Assembly (NCBI GenBank): GCA_964195425.1
Contig: CAXMOM010000018.1
Span: 1 to 64,000, forward strand
DNA length: 64,000 bases
Source: Glaciecola sp964195425
GTDB lineage: Bacteria; Pseudomonadota; Gammaproteobacteria; Enterobacterales; Alteromonadaceae
Reading direction: 5' to 3'
Below, piece by piece: positions 43,691 to 53,166 of this stretch (position 1 is the first letter of the stretch; every line of letters starts with the position of its first letter). The position numbers and the translations under genes were made by a program. The notes under the pieces were generated by a model, which did no database searches, was not told the origin of the DNA, and was given only the letters and a program-made list of their open reading frames with translations.

Positions 43691-44074
43691 TCATCCTTTA
43701 ACTAATAATACCGCCAGCCATACACCTAAAATGCAAAGGCCAACGTTCAAAAATAGATTTAATACTGCTTTGATATACTCACTTTGTTGCAACAGCAGCA
43801 AAGTATCTAACGAAAATGTTGAAAAAGTAGTCAACGCACCTAATAAGCCCACGCCTAAAAAGAGTCGTAGGCTATCTGATATTTCTCGTTGTTCTTGTTC
43901 AATCCACATATACAAACAACCTATTGCGAATGAACCAATAACATTGACCGCAAGAGTACCAAAGGGAAAGCCTTTACCCAATAGCTTTATGCTTTCTTGC
44001 GTTAAAAAATAACGTAAACATGCACCAATAGCGGCACCGCAAGCGATAATTAAGTAAGTGTTTATGGCAGACAT
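43691..44074 (-). CDS. crcB: Fluoride exporter CrcB (Fluc)
   Basis: 127 residues, four membrane helices. The signature GLLGALTTFSTFSLDTL contains the phenylalanine/threonine pore segment, and GTLAVNVIGSFAIG gives the family's Asn motif. It exports F- as a dual-topology dimer. It lies between rarA (4-base gap) and serS. No fluoride riboswitch is visible upstream, which fits its position inside an operon. Confidence 0.93.
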   Translation of the reverse strand: MSAINTYLIIACGAAIGACLRYFLTQESIKLLGKGFPFGTLAVNVIGSFAIGCLYMWIEQEQREISDSLRLFLGVGLLGALTTFSTFSLDTLLLLQQSEYIKAVLNLFLNVGLCILGVWLAVLLVKG

Positions 44075-44077
44075 GGC

Positions 44078-45421
44078 TTAACTCTTTTTAGTGGTTGTTG
44101 TTAATGACGCTAAAAAAGCAATCTTTTGAGCTAATTGCTTTTCAAACCCTCTGTCATTAGGTTGATAGATATTACTAATGGAAACTTCGTCTGGCAAATA
44201 AGTTTGCTGCGGTGTGAACGCATGCTCATAATTGTGTGCATATTGATAAGCTTCGCCATGCCCTAAGTCTTTTGTAATTTGGCTTGTTGAGTTTCGAAGG
44301 TGAAAAGGTACTGGGGCATTTGCGTACTCTTTGGCTAAGACTTTGGCTTTTTTGAATGCTTCATAAACGGCGTTACTTTTAGGTGCTAAGGCACAATAAA
44401 TTACGGCTTGAGCCACAGCGCGTTCACCTTCGCTTTTGCCGACTCTGTGGTATACATCCCAAGCGTTAAGGCAAATCTGTAAGGCTTTCGGATCGGCATT
44501 ACCAATGTCTTCGCTAGCAATAGCTAACAGCCTTCTGCATATAGGCACAATATCTGTTGATGCTAATGTTAAGCGAGCAAACCAAAATAAACTGCCGTCA
44601 ACCGACGAGCCTCTAATAGATTTGTGAAAGGCAGACAAAATATCATAGTACGCGTCGCCTTGTTTGTCGAAACTCCCTACCTGTTCACCACAGGCATTTT
44701 CGGCAATTTGCTTGGTCAATTGAATGTCGGGCTGTTGACTAGAAGTTTCAGATTGCATGTCTGCGTGCAATTCAGGTATTAGGCTGAGCGCAACTTCGAT
44801 ATTACTCAATAAGCGACGAGCATCGCCCCCGCATGCGTTTATCAATAGCTGCTTTGCTTGCGTATCGCAAACGACTTCAGTTTTATTGAGCTTTGCCCTT
44901 TGTTCGTTTACAAAGCTTAGCGCGTTAGCCAATAATTGGGTCAAGTCTGTCTTAGAGAGCGCCTGCAAAGTAAATACACGCATTCTAGAGAGTAACGCAG
45001 AGTTAATAGAAAACGCCGGGTTTTCGGTAGTTGCCCCAATGAGTATAATCTCGCCATTTTCAACGTAGGGTAAAAATGCATCTTGCTGGGCTTTATTAAA
45101 ACGATGAATTTCGTCTACAAATACAATTTTCTGTTGGCCAAACAAGTCATTTTTATTGCTCGAAACTAACAATTTGATGTCTTTAATTCCGCTATTAATT
45201 GCGGATAAGTACAGTACAGGGAGTTGCCAATGTTCTTTAAGTAGATTAACCAAAGATGTTTTACCACACCCTGGAGGACCCCAAAGTATCATCGAGCATA
45301 GTTGATTGCGCTCACACAGTTGCCTGATGGGCCCTTGTTCGCCAAGTAAATGCTGCTGACCAACATATTCATCTAGAGTAGTTGGCCGAAGTAAATCTGC
45401 AAGTGGTCGACTAGTGCTCAT
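44078..45421 (-). CDS. rarA: Replication-associated recombination AAA+ ATPase RarA (MgsA)
   Basis: 447 residues. Walker A is GPPGCGKTS, Walker B IVFVDEIHRF, sensor 1 IGATTENPAF and the C-terminal tetramerisation part HKSIRGSSVDGSLFWFARL. RarA acts at stalled replication forks and collapses. Its start overlaps the lolA stop by four bases, and crcB follows. Confidence 0.95.
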   Translation of the reverse strand: MSTSRPLADLLRPTTLDEYVGQQHLLGEQGPIRQLCERNQLCSMILWGPPGCGKTSLVNLLKEHWQLPVLYLSAINSGIKDIKLLVSSNKNDLFGQQKIVFVDEIHRFNKAQQDAFLPYVENGEIILIGATTENPAFSINSALLSRMRVFTLQALSKTDLTQLLANALSFVNEQRAKLNKTEVVCDTQAKQLLINACGGDARRLLSNIEVALSLIPELHADMQSETSSQQPDIQLTKQIAENACGEQVGSFDKQGDAYYDILSAFHKSIRGSSVDGSLFWFARLTLASTDIVPICRRLLAIASEDIGNADPKALQICLNAWDVYHRVGKSEGERAVAQAVIYCALAPKSNAVYEAFKKAKVLAKEYANAPVPFHLRNSTSQITKDLGHGEAYQYAHNYEHAFTPQQTYLPDEVSISNIYQPNDRGFEKQLAQKIAFLASLTTTTKKS

Positions 45422-46140
45422 TCTTTTGTAGGTGACTCACGCTGATCATCAACTACCCAGCTAGCATTTGCTGTAAAAATAAAATCTTGAGCCGATACGC
45501 CTGTGTTCAACATAACGTTACTAAAATCGAGTAAGTTTTGCTGCTGTTGACGATCATAAGACACCATGGTGGCAAGCTCATTATTGACATTAAAGCGCAG
45601 TATTAATTTGTTAATGGGCGAATCAGAACGTAAAGACATTATAGTATACGTGCTTTGTTCTTGCTGCACGGCCACTTGATCCCATTGACTTTGTTGATCA
45701 CTAATTAACAACATGAGTGGATTACTTTGCGTAAGTGGCGCCTGGTCAAGGATAGTCACTTGTTCAAGAAATGGGTCTACATTATATACTGAGGTACCAT
45801 CTGCAATTAATAAAGACTCGTCTGGAGACGATACTGACCACCTGAGTTTTTGCGGTTTCTGTAACAGTAATTCACCGCTAGCAGTTTGCAGTTCTTCTCC
45901 TTGCATATCAATTATCGTTTGTTTAAAAGCGCCTTTTAGCGTGGTAAACTGGGAAAGCAATGCACGTAAACTCGCTTTGTCTTCTTCGCTGCCTATCTTA
46001 CTTTGTACATTGCTGTTTGTTTCGCTTGGGGTTTGGGCGCTATTTACCTGTGTATCGCTTGAATCTGATACCTGTGAGCTTACTGAAAAACTTAATGAAC
46101 CCAATAAAAAGAGTGAGTATATTATAGGTCGCTTAATCAT
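45418..46140 (-). CDS. lolA: Outer-membrane lipoprotein carrier protein LolA
   Basis: 240 residues. Signal peptide about 1-22 (YSLFLLGSLSFSVSSQ). A hydrophilic Ser/Thr/Gln stretch (about 23-50) separates it from the LolA beta barrel, with FKQTIIDMQGEELQTASGEL and KPQKLRWSVSSPDESLLIADG as conserved parts. It carries lipoproteins from LolCDE to LolB across the periplasm. The linker is longer than in E. coli LolA. Between ftsK and rarA. Confidence 0.93.
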   Translation of the reverse strand: MIKRPIIYSLFLLGSLSFSVSSQVSDSSDTQVNSAQTPSETNSNVQSKIGSEEDKASLRALLSQFTTLKGAFKQTIIDMQGEELQTASGELLLQKPQKLRWSVSSPDESLLIADGTSVYNVDPFLEQVTILDQAPLTQSNPLMLLISDQQSQWDQVAVQQEQSTYTIMSLRSDSPINKLILRFNVNNELATMVSYDRQQQQNLLDFSNVMLNTGVSAQDFIFTANASWVVDDQRESPTKE

Positions 46141-46141
46141 G

Positions 46142-48595
46142 TTAATCCTTACGTGGCGGAGGTGCTAAAACCTCTCGGTTCCCGTTATGGCCTGCTGTAC
46201 TTACGACGCCATTTTGCTCTAATTGTTCAACTATTCGTGCTGCCCTATTGTAGCCAATTCTAAATTTGCGTTGTATGCTCGAAATAGAAACTTTTCGAGT
46301 CTCTGTTACAAACTCAAGCGCATGATCGTAAACAGCATCGTACTCTTCACCGCCATTCTTTTCTGATTGTTCTCCAGGTAACAATATTTCACTACCTGCA
46401 TCACCATTAAGAATTTCCTCTACATAATTAGGTGCGCCTCTGGCTTTCCAGTCTGCAACAACTGCGTGGACTTCATGATCATCAACAAAGGCACCATGCA
46501 CGCGTGTTGTTATACTAGACCCTGGAGGGTTGTATAGCATATCGCCCATGCCCAATAATGACTCGGCTCCTTGCTGGTCTAATATAGTACGAGAGTCAAT
46601 TTTACTCGACACCTGAAAAGCAATGCGCGTGGGAATATTCGCTTTTATTAAACCGGTAATAACATCTACAGAAGGACGTTGGGTGGCTAATATAAGGTGA
46701 ATGCCCGCTGCTCTTGCCTTTTGTGCAATCCTAGCAATAAGCTCTTCAACCTTCTTACCCACAATCATCATCATGTCTGCAAACTCATCGATAATGACAA
46801 CAATAGAGGGCAGTTTTTCAAGCTCTGGGGCTCTTGTTTCCATACTTTCTTCAAACTTCCATAAGGGGTCTACAATAGGCTGCCCAGCTTCTTTTGCCAG
46901 CTTTATTTTACGGTTGTAACCCTTTAAATTACGCACGCCAAGGGCTGACATAAGTCTGTATCGACGTTCCATTTCGCCTACGCACCAGCGCAGAGCGTTA
47001 GAAGCTTCTTTCATGTCGGTAACGACTTCTGTTAATAAGTGTGGAATGCCTTCATAAACAGATAGTTCTAGCATCTTAGGATCTATCATAATTAAGCGCA
47101 CATCTTCAGGCGTTGATTTATACAATAAACTTAAAATCATGACGTTTACGCCAACCGATTTCCCCGAGCCTGTGGTACCTGCTACCAACAAGTGCGGCAT
47201 GCTAGCTAAGTCAACAATAACCGGCTCTCCGCTTATATCGGCGCCGAGTACCATGGTTAACGGTGAAGGGTTATTTTGAAATGCATCGCAGCCAATGACT
47301 TCACTTAGCCTAACCATTTCACGATGTTCGTTAGGCAATTCCAACCCTATTACAGATTTACCAGGAATAACCTCTACTACCCGCACTGATATAGCAGACA
47401 TTGCTCGCGCTAAATCTTTCGCTAGCGTCGTTATTCTACTGACTTTAATACCTGGCGCTAATTCAAGCTCGAACCTAGTAATTACTGGTCCAGGCAGCAC
47501 ATCAACGACAGTCGCTTGTATACTGAAATCGGCAAGTTTAGCTTCGAGTAAACGAGCTATTCCCTGCAGTTCTTCTTGCGTAATCGGGTTTTCAGCTTTA
47601 TCAGCCCGCTGCAGTAAATCAAATGAAGGCAATAGTGAAAAAGGTGCTTCTATTACTTCGGATTCGCCGCTTCCAGTCGAATGTGTTATCGGACTTTCTT
47701 GCTTTGACGCTGCCCTACCCTGTTTAGTAAGAATGTCATTTTGTCCTAAGTTATTAGCGGCTTCACTTTGGTTTATGCTACTTTTAATCTTAGTTCTAGT
47801 GGAACTTTCTGACTTAGATGTTCTTAACGATGGTGGCTCACTAAGGTCATTAAAAACTTCATCAGGAATAGTGAACTTGGGTTCTTTTTTCTCTTTTGAT
47901 GGTGGTTCAGCGCGTAAACTCGTTATGTGTACATCATTATTTTGTAAGGCAGAAGGCGCCGAATCATCTCCTTTATCTTTGCGTAATTCGGGTAACGATA
48001 ATCTCGACACTTTTGACGGTAAAGCAATTACCTTCTTGCCAGTATAAATAACACTTGCACCAATGGAGTCAATAAATTGAAACCATGAAATGCCGGTAGC
48101 CAAAGTGCACCCTGTTAAGAAAAAGCAAAGAAGAAGTAAAACCGTACCTACAAAATTGAAATAAGGCAGCAAGGCATCACTGATAATGTCGCCCATTGCC
48201 CCACCTGCAGAAACTCTGTAAAAGTCGTCGAAGTTGATACTAGCAATGCCGGTGAATCCAAACACAAGTAAAATAACACCCACTAATCTTAGCGCAATCG
48301 TAAGATAGTCAAGTTCAACAACATTTTTAATATGTAAAAATATAAACCATCCTACAAAGGCAAATGCGAAGGGTATGAGATAAGCTGTAACACCGAAGGT
48401 AAAGAGCAGTATATCGGCGAAATAGGCACCGACTGGCCCCATTACATTTTGCACGACTATTTGCATTCCGGCTTGACTCCACCCCGGATCGCTTGGATGA
48501 AAATATGCTAGCGAAAGCAATAGGAAAAAGGAGAATGCGCATGATGCAATCATGCCCACTTCCATCACTCGCTGAACCCCAGATAAACGTGCCAT
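46142..48595 (-). CDS. ftsK: DNA translocase FtsK
   Basis: 817 residues. Four or five N-terminal membrane helices are followed by a linker of variable, Ser/Glu-rich sequence (about 190-330). The motor domain comes next, with Walker A GTTGSGKS near residue 475 and Walker B VVIIDEFADMMM. The winged-helix gamma domain at the C-terminus (RKFRIGYNRAARIVEQLEQ) reads KOPS sites. It couples chromosome dimer resolution to septation. The linker is short compared with E. coli FtsK. Confidence 0.96.
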   Translation of the reverse strand: MARLSGVQRVMEVGMIASCAFSFFLLLSLAYFHPSDPGWSQAGMQIVVQNVMGPVGAYFADILLFTFGVTAYLIPFAFAFVGWFIFLHIKNVVELDYLTIALRLVGVILLVFGFTGIASINFDDFYRVSAGGAMGDIISDALLPYFNFVGTVLLLLCFFLTGCTLATGISWFQFIDSIGASVIYTGKKVIALPSKVSRLSLPELRKDKGDDSAPSALQNNDVHITSLRAEPPSKEKKEPKFTIPDEVFNDLSEPPSLRTSKSESSTRTKIKSSINQSEAANNLGQNDILTKQGRAASKQESPITHSTGSGESEVIEAPFSLLPSFDLLQRADKAENPITQEELQGIARLLEAKLADFSIQATVVDVLPGPVITRFELELAPGIKVSRITTLAKDLARAMSAISVRVVEVIPGKSVIGLELPNEHREMVRLSEVIGCDAFQNNPSPLTMVLGADISGEPVIVDLASMPHLLVAGTTGSGKSVGVNVMILSLLYKSTPEDVRLIMIDPKMLELSVYEGIPHLLTEVVTDMKEASNALRWCVGEMERRYRLMSALGVRNLKGYNRKIKLAKEAGQPIVDPLWKFEESMETRAPELEKLPSIVVIIDEFADMMMIVGKKVEELIARIAQKARAAGIHLILATQRPSVDVITGLIKANIPTRIAFQVSSKIDSRTILDQQGAESLLGMGDMLYNPPGSSITTRVHGAFVDDHEVHAVVADWKARGAPNYVEEILNGDAGSEILLPGEQSEKNGGEEYDAVYDHALEFVTETRKVSISSIQRKFRIGYNRAARIVEQLEQNGVVSTAGHNGNREVLAPPPRKD

Positions 48596-48711
48596 CTTTA
48601 TTATATTCTCAACTCAATATTTATTATTATTGTATTAGTGCTTACGTAAAAGCACCCTATTAATACGACCTTAAGGTTAGCATAATCACCTGTGCTAAAC
48701 AGCCCAAAACC

Positions 48712-49197
48712 CTATTTTAAATTAATTTTTATATTCGAGGTATGCTTCACTTCTTCCATTACTACATAGGTTCTAGATTCGCTAACGCCAGGCAATCGCA
48801 GAAGCGTGTCACCTAATAGCTTTCGATAGTTAGCCATATCGGCTACGCGTGTTTTAAGCAAAAAATCAAAGTTGCCGGAAACAAGATGACATTCTTGAAT
48901 ATCTTCTTGTTCTTGTACCGCAACCGAAAATTCTTCAAATATATCAACAGACGTTTTTGTTAGCGTAATTTCGACAAACACTAACATGGCAGCGCCCAAG
49001 CGATTAGGGTCGAGTCTGGCTTGATACCCTAGAATATAACCTTGCTGCTCTAAGCGTCGAACCCTCTCTAAACAAGGACTTGGACTTAAGCCGACTATTT
49101 TTGACAATTCAACATTGGATTTTTTCCCATCTTTTTGTAGCTCAACTAAAATTCGGCGATCTATTTTGTCTATATGTTTAGGCGTTTTTACTAACAT
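48712..49197 (-). CDS. lrp: Leucine-responsive regulatory protein, Lrp family
   Basis: 161 residues from ATG 49197; a GTG eight codons upstream is possible, but the family begins near LVKTPKHIDKIDRRIL. The N-terminal helix-turn-helix (NVELSKIVGLSPSPCLERVRRLEQQGYI) and the C-terminal RAM domain (CHLVSGNFDFLLKTRVADM) match Lrp closely. It is divergent from ald, the alanine dehydrogenase gene, with an AT-rich gap of 122 bases, so it probably regulates ald. Confidence 0.92.
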   Translation of the reverse strand: MLVKTPKHIDKIDRRILVELQKDGKKSNVELSKIVGLSPSPCLERVRRLEQQGYILGYQARLDPNRLGAAMLVFVEITLTKTSVDIFEEFSVAVQEQEDIQECHLVSGNFDFLLKTRVADMANYRKLLGDTLLRLPGVSESRTYVVMEEVKHTSNIKINLK

Positions 49198-49319
49198 TAT
49201 TTTATATTGATATTGATTCACATTGCCAAATTATATGCTGATTTTCATAAAACTTCGATATTTATATTTTTAACAATTATACTACAATTAAATTTCAAAT
49301 TTTATCTTAGGAAATGTCG

Positions 49320-50450
49320 ATGATTGTAGGTGTACCTAAAGAAATAAAGAACCACGAGTATAGAGTTGGTCTAAGCCCTGCGGCAGTGAAAGAGTTTATT
49401 ACGCAAGGGCACAGCGTTTTGGTAGAAGCTAACGCAGGCACTGCGATAAGTTTTACAGACGAGCGATATGAAGAGGCTGGAGCCACTATCATTGAAACCG
49501 CTGAGGCTATTTTTGCGCGTGCCGATATGATAGTAAAAGTAAAGGAGCCGCAGCCAAACGAATGTAAAATGTTGCGTGAAGGTCAAATTTTATACACCTA
49601 TCTACATTTAGCACCTGACCCAGTGCAAACAGAATTATTAGTCGCATCAAAAGCCAGTTGCGTAGCCTATGAAACAGTTACTGATAGATTCGGCGGTCTT
49701 CCTTTGCTTGCACCAATGAGTGAAGTGGCTGGTCGTATGTCGGTGCAAGCTGGCGCGCACTATTTGGAAAAGTCGCACGGCGGTAGCGGTACTTTGTTGG
49801 GCGGTGTACCTGGCGTAGCTTCGGGTAAAGTCCTTATTATCGGTGGTGGCGTTGTAGGTACCAACGCAGCCAAAATGGCTGTAGGTTTGGGTGCTGATGT
49901 TACCCTGCTAGACCGTTCATTACCTAGATTACGCGAACTTGATGATATATTTAATTCACAGATAAAAACCGTATATTCTACTGAAGATGCAATCGAGCAT
50001 TATTCATCTAGAGCAGACCTTGTTATAGGTGCAGTACTAATACCTGGTGCTGCGGCACCTAAATTACTAAATATAAACCATATCAAGAATATGAAATCAG
50101 GCTCGGTGCTGGTTGACGTGGCTATCGACCAAGGTGGCTGCTTCGAAACATCTAAAGCAACTACACATCAAGATCCTGTTTATATTATTGATGAAGTTGT
50201 CCACTATTGTGTAGCAAATATGCCCGGTGGTGTTGCACGAACCTCAACAATGGCATTAAATAATGCAACATTACCGTTTGGTTTAGCATTGGCAAACAAA
50301 GGCTTAAAACAAGCAATGCTAGATGATCAACACTTGCTAAATGGCCTAAATGTTCATAAAGGATTAGTTACATACAAAGCAGTGGTTGATGCCTTAGGCG
50401 ATAAACTTGATTTAACTTACTGTCCTGCACTTGAAGCAATATCAATGTAA
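49320..50450 (+). CDS. ald: Alanine dehydrogenase
   Basis: 376 residues from ATG 49320. The ATG at 49314 is too close to the AGGA ribosome site, while 49320 gives a spacing of 7 and the family start MIVGVPKEIKNHEYRVGLSP. The substrate Arg/Lys region is at the N-terminus, and the NAD-binding GGGVVGTNAAKMAVGLGA lies near residue 173. It converts L-alanine to pyruvate and ammonia with NAD. Divergent from lrp; a strong terminator follows. Confidence 0.95.
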   Translation: MIVGVPKEIKNHEYRVGLSPAAVKEFITQGHSVLVEANAGTAISFTDERYEEAGATIIETAEAIFARADMIVKVKEPQPNECKMLREGQILYTYLHLAPDPVQTELLVASKASCVAYETVTDRFGGLPLLAPMSEVAGRMSVQAGAHYLEKSHGGSGTLLGGVPGVASGKVLIIGGGVVGTNAAKMAVGLGADVTLLDRSLPRLRELDDIFNSQIKTVYSTEDAIEHYSSRADLVIGAVLIPGAAAPKLLNINHIKNMKSGSVLVDVAIDQGGCFETSKATTHQDPVYIIDEVVHYCVANMPGGVARTSTMALNNATLPFGLALANKGLKQAMLDDQHLLNGLNVHKGLVTYKAVVDALGDKLDLTYCPALEAISM

Positions 50451-50469
50451 GCCTTGAGATAAATAAACT

Positions 50470-50504
50470 AAAAAGGGAGACTCATATTATGAGCCTCCCT
50501 TTTT
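50470..50504. terminator. Bidirectional terminator between ald and pyrF
   Basis: GGGAG-a-CTCAT-at-TATGAG-c-CTCCC stem with T run on the plus strand and A run before it, so it can stop both convergent transcripts. Confidence 0.85.
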
Positions 50505-50549
50505 TTGTCGCCTATATTTTATAGTTTTAGATGAATGTCTATATCTGTG

Positions 50550-51254
50550 TCAAATTACCATTAGCGAGTTATTTATTTCAGCAAGAACTGCTGTTGGGTC
50601 GGCGGCTTGGGTAATAGGTCTTCCTATAACTAAGTAATCGACGCCTGCGTTAATTGCATCTGCTGGAGTCATTATGCGTTTCTGATCGTCGCTGCTGCTA
50701 CCTACTGGTCGAATGCCTGGCGTTACGAGACAAAAGTTACTATTAAGATTTTGTCTGAGCATACTGGCTTCTTTTGCCGAACAGACAACACCATCAGCGC
50801 CTGCATTTTGGGCTAAAGTAGCTAAGCTTAAAACCTTATTTGCCACATTATTAGAGTCATAAACCTCAGAGAATTGACGTTCATCCATACTCGTTAGCAC
50901 TGTAACAGCTGTTAGCAATGGAGGACTTTTGGCACTTATTGCGGACTCTTTTGCAGCTTCAATCATATCTTTGCCACCGCTAGCATGCACGTTCACCATC
51001 CATACTCCTAACTGCCCTGCGGCTTTAACGGCCTTAGCAACGGTGTTTGGAATGTCGTGAAATTTTAAATCTAAAAATATATCAAAACCTTGATTACTTA
51101 AAAACCTAACCCAATCAGGACCAAATAAAGTAAACATTTCTTTTCCGACTTTTAAACGACAATGCTCTGGTGACAATTGTGAAACTAACAATTTTGCAGC
51201 ATTTATATCATCAAAGTCCAAAGCGACAATAACGGGGGAAGCGCAATTAGACAT
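50550..51254 (-). CDS. pyrF: Orotidine 5'-phosphate decarboxylase
   Basis: 234 residues from ATG 51254 (GGAG six bases upstream); alternatives five codons earlier lie inside lapB. Catalytic D-x-K-x2-D-I is LDLKFHDIPNT. VALDFDD and KVGKEMFTLFGP are the substrate-binding segments, and GIRP near residue 180 binds phosphate. It makes UMP from OMP. It overlaps no other gene and follows lapB directly. Confidence 0.95.
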   Translation of the reverse strand: MSNCASPVIVALDFDDINAAKLLVSQLSPEHCRLKVGKEMFTLFGPDWVRFLSNQGFDIFLDLKFHDIPNTVAKAVKAAGQLGVWMVNVHASGGKDMIEAAKESAISAKSPPLLTAVTVLTSMDERQFSEVYDSNNVANKVLSLATLAQNAGADGVVCSAKEASMLRQNLNSNFCLVTPGIRPVGSSSDDQKRIMTPADAINAGVDYLVIGRPITQAADPTAVLAEINNSLMVI

Positions 51255-51255
51255 A

Positions 51256-52425
51256 TTATTCTCCATCAAGTCCTTTAATGGGTTTTATTACCGACCATTT
51301 TTTACAAGACGGGCAAAGCCAATAAAGCAGCCTTCCTGAAAAACCACAGCTTTGACAACGATATTTTGGACGCTGTGCAATCTGCTTATCGATGAGTTCA
51401 TTTAGATGGTCGATACTTGTTTGGGTGCGTTCATCACTTAACATTTGACGATACAGCGACAATAACGACTTAAACCCTCGCATGGTAGGATGATTTTTTA
51501 ATTGTTTTAACAAAATATCAACCGCTGGCTCTATTTTACCTTTGCGCGCAATTATATTAACTTTAGCAATATAAGAAGACGCACACTTTTGCCAATACGG
51601 CTCTAGTAATTTTTCGAGTTTATCCCAGCCATCGGTTTTGCTAGCACTGGTTTCAAGCAGTGGAATCGCTTCGCTTAACCAATCAAGATCTCTCTTGGGA
51701 ATTTCGGACAAATAGTCCATGGCTTGATTATAGTCTTCTTTCTTTATCGCCAGTTTACCAAGTTCAAGCCATGCTCTAACTTGTTTACCTTCCACCATGA
51801 CTGCTTTTTTCAGAGTGCTTTGTGCATCGTCCAACTTGCCTTCTTCTACCTGTGATACTGCCTGCTCACAGTAAAAGTGTGACAGTAGAAGATAAAGATG
51901 TTCGTCATTAGGCGTTATTTTTAGACTTCTACTTGCCAATTCAACCGCTTTATTCCATTCTTTTGTTACTTGGTAAATACTGAAGAGCTTTTGTTGAGCA
52001 ATGCCAAAATGACGTTCGTTTTCTAGTAATTGAATAAAAACACCTTCAGCGCGTTCTAAAAAGCCAGCCAACAAATAATCGGTGCCTAACTCTACTAACG
52101 CTAGCGCTTCTTGTTTTTTAGATATTTCATCTCGGCTAATGAGGTTTTGATGAACTCTTATGGCACGATCAAGCTCACCCCTGTGCCTAAAAAAGTTACC
52201 CATCGCAATGTGTGTTTCAATCGTGTCATTATTAACACTAATCATTTTAATGAGATTATCGACTGCCTTGTCAGGCTCGTCTGACAATAAGAAATTTAAA
52301 CCTTTGTAATAATGATTGGCTAATATAGAGGATTGTTTGCGCTGAGCAGTGCGTAAGCTGTTTCTGCCCATAACCCACCCATAGGCTGCGGCAACAGGAA
52401 GTAATAAAAAAAGAAGTTCTATCAT
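51256..52425 (-). CDS. lapB: LPS assembly protein LapB (YciM)
   Basis: 389 residues. N-terminal membrane anchor (IELLFLLLPVAAAYGWVMG), then a long series of TPR helices (about 40-330). A C-terminal rubredoxin-like zinc ribbon has two C-x2-C pairs (CQSCG and CPSCK). LapB with FtsH controls LpxC turnover and so LPS amount. The order lapA-lapB-pyrF is the enterobacterial one. Confidence 0.95.
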   Translation of the reverse strand: MIELLFLLLPVAAAYGWVMGRNSLRTAQRKQSSILANHYYKGLNFLLSDEPDKAVDNLIKMISVNNDTIETHIAMGNFFRHRGELDRAIRVHQNLISRDEISKKQEALALVELGTDYLLAGFLERAEGVFIQLLENERHFGIAQQKLFSIYQVTKEWNKAVELASRSLKITPNDEHLYLLLSHFYCEQAVSQVEEGKLDDAQSTLKKAVMVEGKQVRAWLELGKLAIKKEDYNQAMDYLSEIPKRDLDWLSEAIPLLETSASKTDGWDKLEKLLEPYWQKCASSYIAKVNIIARKGKIEPAVDILLKQLKNHPTMRGFKSLLSLYRQMLSDERTQTSIDHLNELIDKQIAQRPKYRCQSCGFSGRLLYWLCPSCKKWSVIKPIKGLDGE

Positions 52426-52439
52426 AAGTAGCGGATCAT

Positions 52440-52703
52440 TTATGCGGTCTTGTCTATAGCAAGCTTTTCTAGACGACGTTTCATACTCGCGAAACGCACT
52501 TTTAATGCTAAATATTTAGTCAAAATAGTAATAAAGCCTAAGAAAAAGCCTATAATAATACACATCACCATAAATGTTGATATACGCATATCTAATTGAG
52601 CAATTAAATAATTAATGGTAACGACGTCTGAATTTCGAAACCCTACAAGCACGGCAATCATAATAAGAATAATTGCAAGAATAAGCAGGATAATTCCTTT
52701 CAT
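52440..52703 (-). CDS. lapA: LapA family membrane protein
   Basis: 87 residues with two membrane helices (about 3-20 and 44-64) and a basic C-terminal helix (RFASMKRRLEKLAI). Small partner of LapB in LPS assembly control. The gap to lapB is 14 bases. Confidence 0.9.
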   Translation of the reverse strand: MKGIILLILAIILIMIAVLVGFRNSDVVTINYLIAQLDMRISTFMVMCIIIGFFLGFITILTKYLALKVRFASMKRRLEKLAIDKTA

Positions 52704-52772
52704 ACCTTTCCTATATTGTTTTGTCGTTCTAACGACTTATTTTTATATATGCCTGTTGGCAAACTATATTAG

Positions 52773-53051
52773 CTAAAGATCGACTCGGTCACGCAATTCT
52801 TTACCTGCTTTAAAATGAGGTACATGCTTGCCTGTTAGTTCGACTGTTTCGCCAGTTTTTGGATTACGGCCAACTCTTGGTGCACGATAATGTAATGAGA
52901 AGCTACCAAAGCCACGAATTTCAATGCGCTCTCCACGTTGTAGTGTTTGTGCCATTTGCTCTAAAAGCTCTTTAACCGAATCCTCAAGTTCTTTGCCTTG
53001 TAAGTCTTTGGTATGTAGAGATAAACGTTCAATTAATTCTGATTTGGTCAC
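52773..53051 (-). CDS. ihfB: Integration host factor subunit beta
   Basis: 92 residues of the HU/IHF fold. RGFGSFSLHYRAPRVGRNP is the DNA-binding arm with the Pro that inserts into DNA, and GKHVPHFKAGKELRDRV closes the protein. It bends DNA in a heterodimer with IhfA. The position after rpsA is conserved. Confidence 0.96.
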   Translation of the reverse strand: MTKSELIERLSLHTKDLQGKELEDSVKELLEQMAQTLQRGERIEIRGFGSFSLHYRAPRVGRNPKTGETVELTGKHVPHFKAGKELRDRVDL

Positions 53052-53132
53052 TGATAATACTCCAATTGTTTTACGACTGTTTTTGTAATAAGTATTGGGT
53101 ACTTAGAGGAAAGAAGTTTGGAAAGTAATAAT

Positions 53133-53155
53133 GGAGCGGCAATAGATGCCGCTCC
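53133..53155 (-). terminator. Hairpin downstream of rpsA
   Basis: GGAGCGGCA-TAGA-type loop-TGCCGCTCC, 9-bp GC-rich stem 12 bases after the rpsA stop on the minus strand. Only a loose T-rich stretch follows, so termination may be partial, allowing some reading into ihfB. Confidence 0.55.
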
Positions 53156-53166
53156 AAGCAGAGCAA

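Noticed and set aside
45713..46168. 151-codon open frame antisense to lolA
   Set aside because: Shadow of lolA; no independent ribosome site or domain.
47295..48047. 250-codon open frame antisense to ftsK
   Set aside because: It lies fully inside the ftsK coding region; low-complexity Ser/Leu composition is typical of an antisense shadow.
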